A DNA stretch of 64,000 nucleotides from Elusimicrobium simillimum (GTDB lineage: Bacteria; Elusimicrobiota; Elusimicrobia; Elusimicrobiales; Elusimicrobiaceae): contig NZ_JBEVVA010000003.1 in NCBI RefSeq assembly GCF_049639735.1, positions 1,860,001 to 1,924,000 on the forward strand, read 5' to 3'. Below, one piece after another: positions 59,953 through 64,000 of the stretch. Position 1 is the stretch's first letter. Each line of letters opens with the position of its first letter. The notes below the pieces were generated by a model. It saw only the letters and a list, made by a program, of their open reading frames with translations, searched no databases and was not told the DNA's origin. The position numbers and the translations under genes are program-made.

Positions 59953-60432
59953 TTACCATTTAAAGTGGGCAAAAGCTCTGTTAGCTTCAGCCATTCTATG
60001 AGTGTCTTCTCTTTTCTTAAAAGCGGCGCCTTCTTTTTTAGAACCTAAGATGATTTCTTCGGCAAGCTTTTCAGCCATAGGGCGGCCTTTGCGTGAGCGG
60101 GCCGCGTCAAGCAGCCAGCACATGGCAAGAGAGGTGCTTCTTACTGTTTTTACTTCAACCGGTACCTGGTAGGTAGCGCCGCCGACTCTTCTTGCTTTAA
60201 GCTCGAGTAAAGGGCGCACTGTTTCGATACAGCGGTTAAACACTGTCATAGCATCTTCTTTGGTTTTTTCAGCGATAATATCCATGCTGTCGGAAACTAT
60301 TCTTTCAGCTGTCGCTTTTTTACCTTCAAAGTTAATTTTATTTACAAACCTGGCCACCAAAACTGAACCATATTTATAGTCAGCTTCCGGTGCCGGTCTT
60401 CTGTCTCTGGGTCTCAAACCTTTTCTAGGCAT
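59953..60432 (-). CDS. rpsG: 30S ribosomal protein S7
   Basis: 159 residues. MPRKGLRPRDRRPAPEADYK start, VGGATYQVPVEVKTVRSTSLAMCWLLDAARSR core. Primary 16S binder of the head; in E. coli it represses its operon through the S12-S7 gap, which is unusually long here (259 nt). Confidence 0.97.
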   Translation of the reverse strand: MPRKGLRPRDRRPAPEADYKYGSVLVARFVNKINFEGKKATAERIVSDSMDIIAEKTKEDAMTVFNRCIETVRPLLELKARRVGGATYQVPVEVKTVRSTSLAMCWLLDAARSRKGRPMAEKLAEEIILGSKKEGAAFKKREDTHRMAEANRAFAHFKW

Positions 60433-60691
60433 TTTATTCTCCTGCCCTCTGGGTGAAGTTTTTGTCAGCGGCGTTGCCGCTTTAACTAGTTAAGGACATA
60501 TAATGTCCGACTCAAACCAACTCCTTTAGGCTTAAATTATTCTCGCTTCGCGTCCTGCGTAACTCGCGGCCTGCGGCCGCTTGGCTAAATTAAACATTTA
60601 GTTTTTTACGCCATGGAGCGATAGTCTATTAAATTATTATTCAATTAGCGTCGCATACGTCATGTCATGTAACGCAGACTGTTAAATTATT
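60433..60691 (-). promoter_or_regulatory. Long structured rpsL-rpsG intercistronic region
   Basis: 259 nt without a gene. Contains AGCGGCgttGCCGCT (about 60468-60482), the palindrome GGACATataATGTCC (60494-60508), and CGCGGCctGCGGCCGC (about 60565-60580). Candidate S7 autoregulatory site, longer than the roughly 100-nt E. coli counterpart. No promoter of good quality was found. Confidence 0.5.
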
Positions 60692-61072
60692 TTATTTAGC
60701 AGCTTTGGGCCTTTTCACACCGTAGAGTGAGCGGCCTTGTTTTCTGTTTTCTACGCCGGAAGCGTCAAGCGCGCCGCGTATGATGTGATATCTTACACCC
60801 GGCAAGTCTTTTACACGACCGCCGCGGACCAGCACAATGCTGTGTTCCTGTAAGTTGTGGCCGACGCCGGGAATATAGGCTGTGACTTCAACTTTAGATG
60901 TTAATTTAACACGAGCAACTTTTCTTAAAGCAGAGTTAGGCTTTTTAGGTGTTGTCGTATAGACACGAGTACAGACGCCGCGCCTCTGAGGGCATGACAT
61001 AAGAGCAGGTGACTTTGTTTTGGTTCTGTTAGCCGTTCTGCCCTGTCTGATTAATTGGTTTACTGTAGGCAT
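60692..61072 (-). CDS. rpsL: 30S ribosomal protein S12
   Basis: 126 residues from the ATG at 61072 (MPTVNQLIRQGR; SD AGGAG). The in-frame start at 61156 is rejected. Decoding-centre segments TTPKKPNSALRKVARVKLT and PGVGHNLQEHSIVLVRGGRVKDLPGVRYH are intact; the streptomycin-site lysines are the wild-type residues. Confidence 0.97.
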   Translation of the reverse strand: MPTVNQLIRQGRTANRTKTKSPALMSCPQRRGVCTRVYTTTPKKPNSALRKVARVKLTSKVEVTAYIPGVGHNLQEHSIVLVRGGRVKDLPGVRYHIIRGALDASGVENRKQGRSLYGVKRPKAAK

Positions 61073-61206
61073 TACTTTATTTTCTCCTGGTGGAGCGGTT
61101 ACAACCGCCCCGGTATAATACACGGGTGAACGCTTAACATCCCCGCCCACGCGCATTATTTATGCGCCCCCATTTACCGCGGGGCTACACAAAAATCTGT
61201 ATTTTT

Positions 61207-61236
61207 CCGGCTGCCGTACTTGCATACGGCAGCCGG
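61207..61236 (-). promoter_or_regulatory. Strong hairpin between rpoC and rpsL
   Basis: CCGGCTGCCGTA (61207-61218) and TACGGCAGCCGG (61225-61236), a perfect 12-bp stem with a 6-nt loop just after the rpoC stop. The minus strand continues AAAAATACAGATTTTT instead of a U-tract, so it may be a processing or stability element rather than an efficient terminator. The rest of the rpoC-rpsL gap (61073-61206) shows no clear promoter. Confidence 0.55.
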
Positions 61237-61243
61237 GGTTAAT

Positions 61244-64000
61244 TTATTTCTTTTTATTTACGTCAAACTCTTTTGCAAATTCCCTTGCGGAAATACCGGT
61301 ACCGGCGGGTATTAAATGACCGACGATAACGTTTTCTTTAAGACCTTGCAAGGTGTCTACCTGGCCTGTTATGGCCGCGTCCGTAAGAACTTTTGTTGTT
61401 TCCTGGAAGGACGCCGCGGAGATAAAGGAGTCTGAAGCCAATGACGCTTTGCTGATACCTAAAAGTATCGGCTCGCCTATAGAGGCTCTTTTACCGTTAG
61501 CTTCCGCTTTCGCGTTTTCTTTCTGGAATGTGCTGCGGCTGACAATTTCGCCTTTTAACAGGCCTGTGTCGCCGGCGTCAACTATTCTTAGGTTACCAAG
61601 CATTTGGCGGACTATAACTTCAATGTGTCTGTCGTTAATAGTAACGCCCTGCAAGCGGTAAACTTCCTGAATTGCGTTAAGCAAAAATTCTTGTACTTCT
61701 TTAATACCTTTAACACGCAGTACGTCGTGCGGGTCAATGGCGCCGTCTGTAAGAGCTTCGCCTACGCCCACGTGGTCGCCTTCATAAACAACCAAATGTT
61801 TACCTTGCGGTACGGCGTATTGTTTAACCTGGCCGGTTTCTTCGCTTCTGACAACGATTTCAACCAAACCTTTAGGCGATGTTTCGAGGCTGACTACACC
61901 CGCGAACTCTGACATAATGGCCGCGTTTCTGGGTTTGCGCGCTTCGAAAAGCTCCGCGATTCTGGGCAGACCGCCCGTGATGTCCTTGGTACCGCCGGTG
62001 GCTCTGGCAATTTTTGCCAAAATATCACCCGCTAGGACTTCTTCCCCTGATTCCGCCAATAAGATTGTATCTATAGGCAACGGTAAGCTGAGCTTCTTTC
62101 CGCCTTTAGCTTCAATAACAATGCGGGGGTTCTTTTTACCCATGCGGCTGGCTATAATTTTGCGCTCAATAACGCCTGTAACTTTGTTGCGTTCTTCCTG
62201 CAGGGTAATACCTTCGGACACGTCCGTAAGTCTTACCGTACCGTCTGTTTCTGACAGCACAGGTATTGAGTGCGGATCCCATTCCGCCATTAAAGCGCCT
62301 TTTTCTACTGTGGCTTTATCAGCAACAAGCAGGTTGGCGCCGTACTGGATTCTGTATTCTTTTATTGTACCATTTGTGGCTTCTACAAAGATAGAGCCGT
62401 TTCTGGAAATACAAATTTTATTATCCATGCGGTTGGTAATAACTTTAATATCTTTAAACGTTACTTTACCTGCTATTTCAGACACGGCCTGTGAGCGGCT
62501 GAGCACACGTGAGGCCGTACCACCAATGTGGAAGGTTCTGAGTGTAAGCTGCGTACCAGGTTCACCAATTGACTGGGCGGCTATAATACCAACTGAATCG
62601 CCCACGCTTGACATGGTGCCTGTGGCAAGGCTGATACCGTAACATTTTGCGCAAACGCCGGTTTTGGCTTCGCAGGTAAGAACTGAACGGATGCGTACGC
62701 TTTGTACGCCGTACTTCTTAACCTGTTTGCTTTGCTCAAGTGAGATAATGTCGCCTTCTTTAATAATGACTTTATCTTCTTCGGAGCCGTCGGCTTTTTT
62801 AGCTTTTACTATAACGTCTTCTAAGCTGGCGCGGCCTAAAATTCTTTCTTCAATAGGCTCTACTATTTCTTCGCCGCTCATAAGTGACGTTACTACGATG
62901 CCGTTGGTTGTGCCGCAGTCAGCCTGTGTAACAACCAGGTTGTGACCAACGTCAACAAGACGTCTGGTTAAATAACCGGCGTCGGCTGTTTTCAAAGCGG
63001 TATCGGAAAGACCTTTACGTCCGCCGTGAGTGGAAATAAAGTATTCCAGCACAGACAAACCTTCTCTAAAGTTAGCTGTAATGGGGGATTCGATAATTTC
63101 GCCCTGGCCGCCTGTAAGTTTCTTCTGCGGCTTAGCCATAAGACCGCGCATACCGGCCAACTGTCTGACCTGCTGCCTGGAACCTCTGGCGCCGGAATCT
63201 GCCATTAAGAACACTGAGTTGAACTTTTGACCTTCACCGCTGTAGGCGGCTTCTTCAAACTTTTTCATCTCTTTAAACTGTTCTACGGCGACGTCGTCCG
63301 TAACGCGGGTCCAGATGTCGATAACTTTATTGTATCTTTCACCTTCGGTAATGATACCGGCTTCGGCCTGGGCTTGAATTTCTTTAATTCTCTTTTTGGC
63401 GGAATCAATATATTTCTGTTTGATTTCCGGCACGATCATGTCCGCTATAGATATAGAAAGACCTGAGCGTGTGGCGTAGTTATAGCCAAGCTTCATTATT
63501 CTGTCCAAAAGCTGCACGGCTTCGTATCTGCCGTACTTTTTGCTCTTGTAACATTCGTCAACTATACCGGCAAGTTCCTTTTTACCAACAGGTGTGTTGA
63601 TATAAGGCCAGCCTTCGGGCAGGTTGCTGTTAAAAATAATTTTGCCCACTGTTGTGTAATCTTTCCATTTATTAACGTCAAGCGCTTCTTTATCGGAAAG
63701 ACCGGCTTCTTTAATTTCGTTAAGGCCGCGTACTTTAATTCTGGCATGTAAAGAAACTCTGTTATAGGCGTAAGCCATTAAAGCTTCGTCTTTGCTGCCA
63801 AATACAGCGCCCTCACCTTTGTCATTAAGTTTGACTTTGGTTAAGAAGCTGATACCCATAACAATGTCATGGGACGGCGCCGCTATAGGGCGGCCGGACG
63901 CGGGTGATAAAATATTGTTTGTGGCTAACATCAGCGTACGCGCTTCAAGCTGCGCTTCAAGAGACAGCGGAACGTGAACAGCCATCTGGTCACCGTCGAA
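61244..64000 (-). CDS. rpoC: RNA polymerase beta' subunit, C-terminal part (5' end outside window)
   Basis: 919 codons of the C-terminal two thirds. At the right edge the frame reads FDGDQMAVHVPLSLEAQ, so the window cuts the gene inside the catalytic NADFDGD loop; the ATG at 63985 is internal and not a start. Visible: trigger-loop region DTALKTADAGYLTRRLVDV, zinc site 2 (DCGT and VCAKCYG), bridge/jaw region, and the C-terminal GLKENVIVGHLIPAGTGIS. rpoB is expected further right. Followed by rpsL in the same direction. Confidence 0.97.
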   Translation of the reverse strand, partial: FDGDQMAVHVPLSLEAQLEARTLMLATNNILSPASGRPIAAPSHDIVMGISFLTKVKLNDKGEGAVFGSKDEALMAYAYNRVSLHARIKVRGLNEIKEAGLSDKEALDVNKWKDYTTVGKIIFNSNLPEGWPYINTPVGKKELAGIVDECYKSKKYGRYEAVQLLDRIMKLGYNYATRSGLSISIADMIVPEIKQKYIDSAKKRIKEIQAQAEAGIITEGERYNKVIDIWTRVTDDVAVEQFKEMKKFEEAAYSGEGQKFNSVFLMADSGARGSRQQVRQLAGMRGLMAKPQKKLTGGQGEIIESPITANFREGLSVLEYFISTHGGRKGLSDTALKTADAGYLTRRLVDVGHNLVVTQADCGTTNGIVVTSLMSGEEIVEPIEERILGRASLEDVIVKAKKADGSEEDKVIIKEGDIISLEQSKQVKKYGVQSVRIRSVLTCEAKTGVCAKCYGISLATGTMSSVGDSVGIIAAQSIGEPGTQLTLRTFHIGGTASRVLSRSQAVSEIAGKVTFKDIKVITNRMDNKICISRNGSIFVEATNGTIKEYRIQYGANLLVADKATVEKGALMAEWDPHSIPVLSETDGTVRLTDVSEGITLQEERNKVTGVIERKIIASRMGKKNPRIVIEAKGGKKLSLPLPIDTILLAESGEEVLAGDILAKIARATGGTKDITGGLPRIAELFEARKPRNAAIMSEFAGVVSLETSPKGLVEIVVRSEETGQVKQYAVPQGKHLVVYEGDHVGVGEALTDGAIDPHDVLRVKGIKEVQEFLLNAIQEVYRLQGVTINDRHIEVIVRQMLGNLRIVDAGDTGLLKGEIVSRSTFQKENAKAEANGKRASIGEPILLGISKASLASDSFISAASFQETTKVLTDAAITGQVDTLQGLKENVIVGHLIPAGTGISAREFAKEFDVNKKK

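Noticed and set aside
63985..64000. rpoC start at 63985
   Set aside because: That ATG is the Met of FDGDQMAVH in the catalytic loop; the gene continues beyond the window.

Overview
The window is 64 kb of a bacterial chromosome with moderate GC and dense coding. Most genes are housekeeping genes on the minus strand. Five short plus-strand genes encode type IV pilin-like proteins that share an almost invariant N-terminus (GFTLIELL...) and have unrelated C-terminal bodies. Scattered pilin-like paralogs together with this gene content best fit the phylum Elusimicrobiota (Elusimicrobium-like). That placement is an inference from memory, not a database result.

Layout. 1-5.5 kb: 5' part of a PTS EIIA-HPr-EI fusion downstream of a complete glycine-cleavage operon (gcvT-gcvH-gcvPA-gcvPB). 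5.6-8.1 kb: a pilin, a structured repeat, then rpsF-ssb-rpsR-rplI. 8.3-11.3 kb: an ORF6N DNA-binding gene and purB-purA, the latter a short archaeal-type PurA. 11.4-15.1 kb: two paralogous TbpB-like lipoproteins, a VanY-type peptidase and a RadC-type gene. 15.2-21.6 kb: a plus-strand run of lpd, a TrmJ-like methylase, buk, ptb, an M23 peptidase, an ATPase and a frameshifted SEC-C gene. 21.6-25.3 kb: two more structured repeats, two unannotated small genes, a HEAT-like exported protein and an amidase. 25.3-36.4 kb: cell-shape genes mreC-mreD-mrdA-rodA with a DUF2344 gene and rng, then msrAB, an AlkZ-like gene and two tandem pilins that separate this block from mreB. 36.5-52.7 kb: the S10-spc-alpha ribosomal supercluster. 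52.9-56.6 kb: an accessory island (large lipoprotein, pilin, cupin, pilin). 56.6-64 kb: tuf-fusA-rpsG-rpsL and the 3' part of rpoC.

How it works together. Gcv proteins plus Lpd form the glycine-cleavage system; Lpd may also serve 2-oxoacid dehydrogenases. Ptb and Buk would convert acyl-CoA to free acid with ATP gain, which suits a fermentative lifestyle. The mre/mrd/rod genes with the M23, VanY and amidase enzymes build and trim peptidoglycan. PurA/PurB make AMP from IMP.

The least explained material is intergenic. Three long hairpin elements, each about 120-135 nt, share architecture; in two of them the ends are identical while the stem cores differ and still pair. Several genes lack a Shine-Dalgarno sequence and have a -10 box exactly 6 nt before the ATG, which points to leaderless mRNAs. 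Pilin genes or accessory islands interrupt gene orders that are normally conserved (mreB-mreCD and str-S10).
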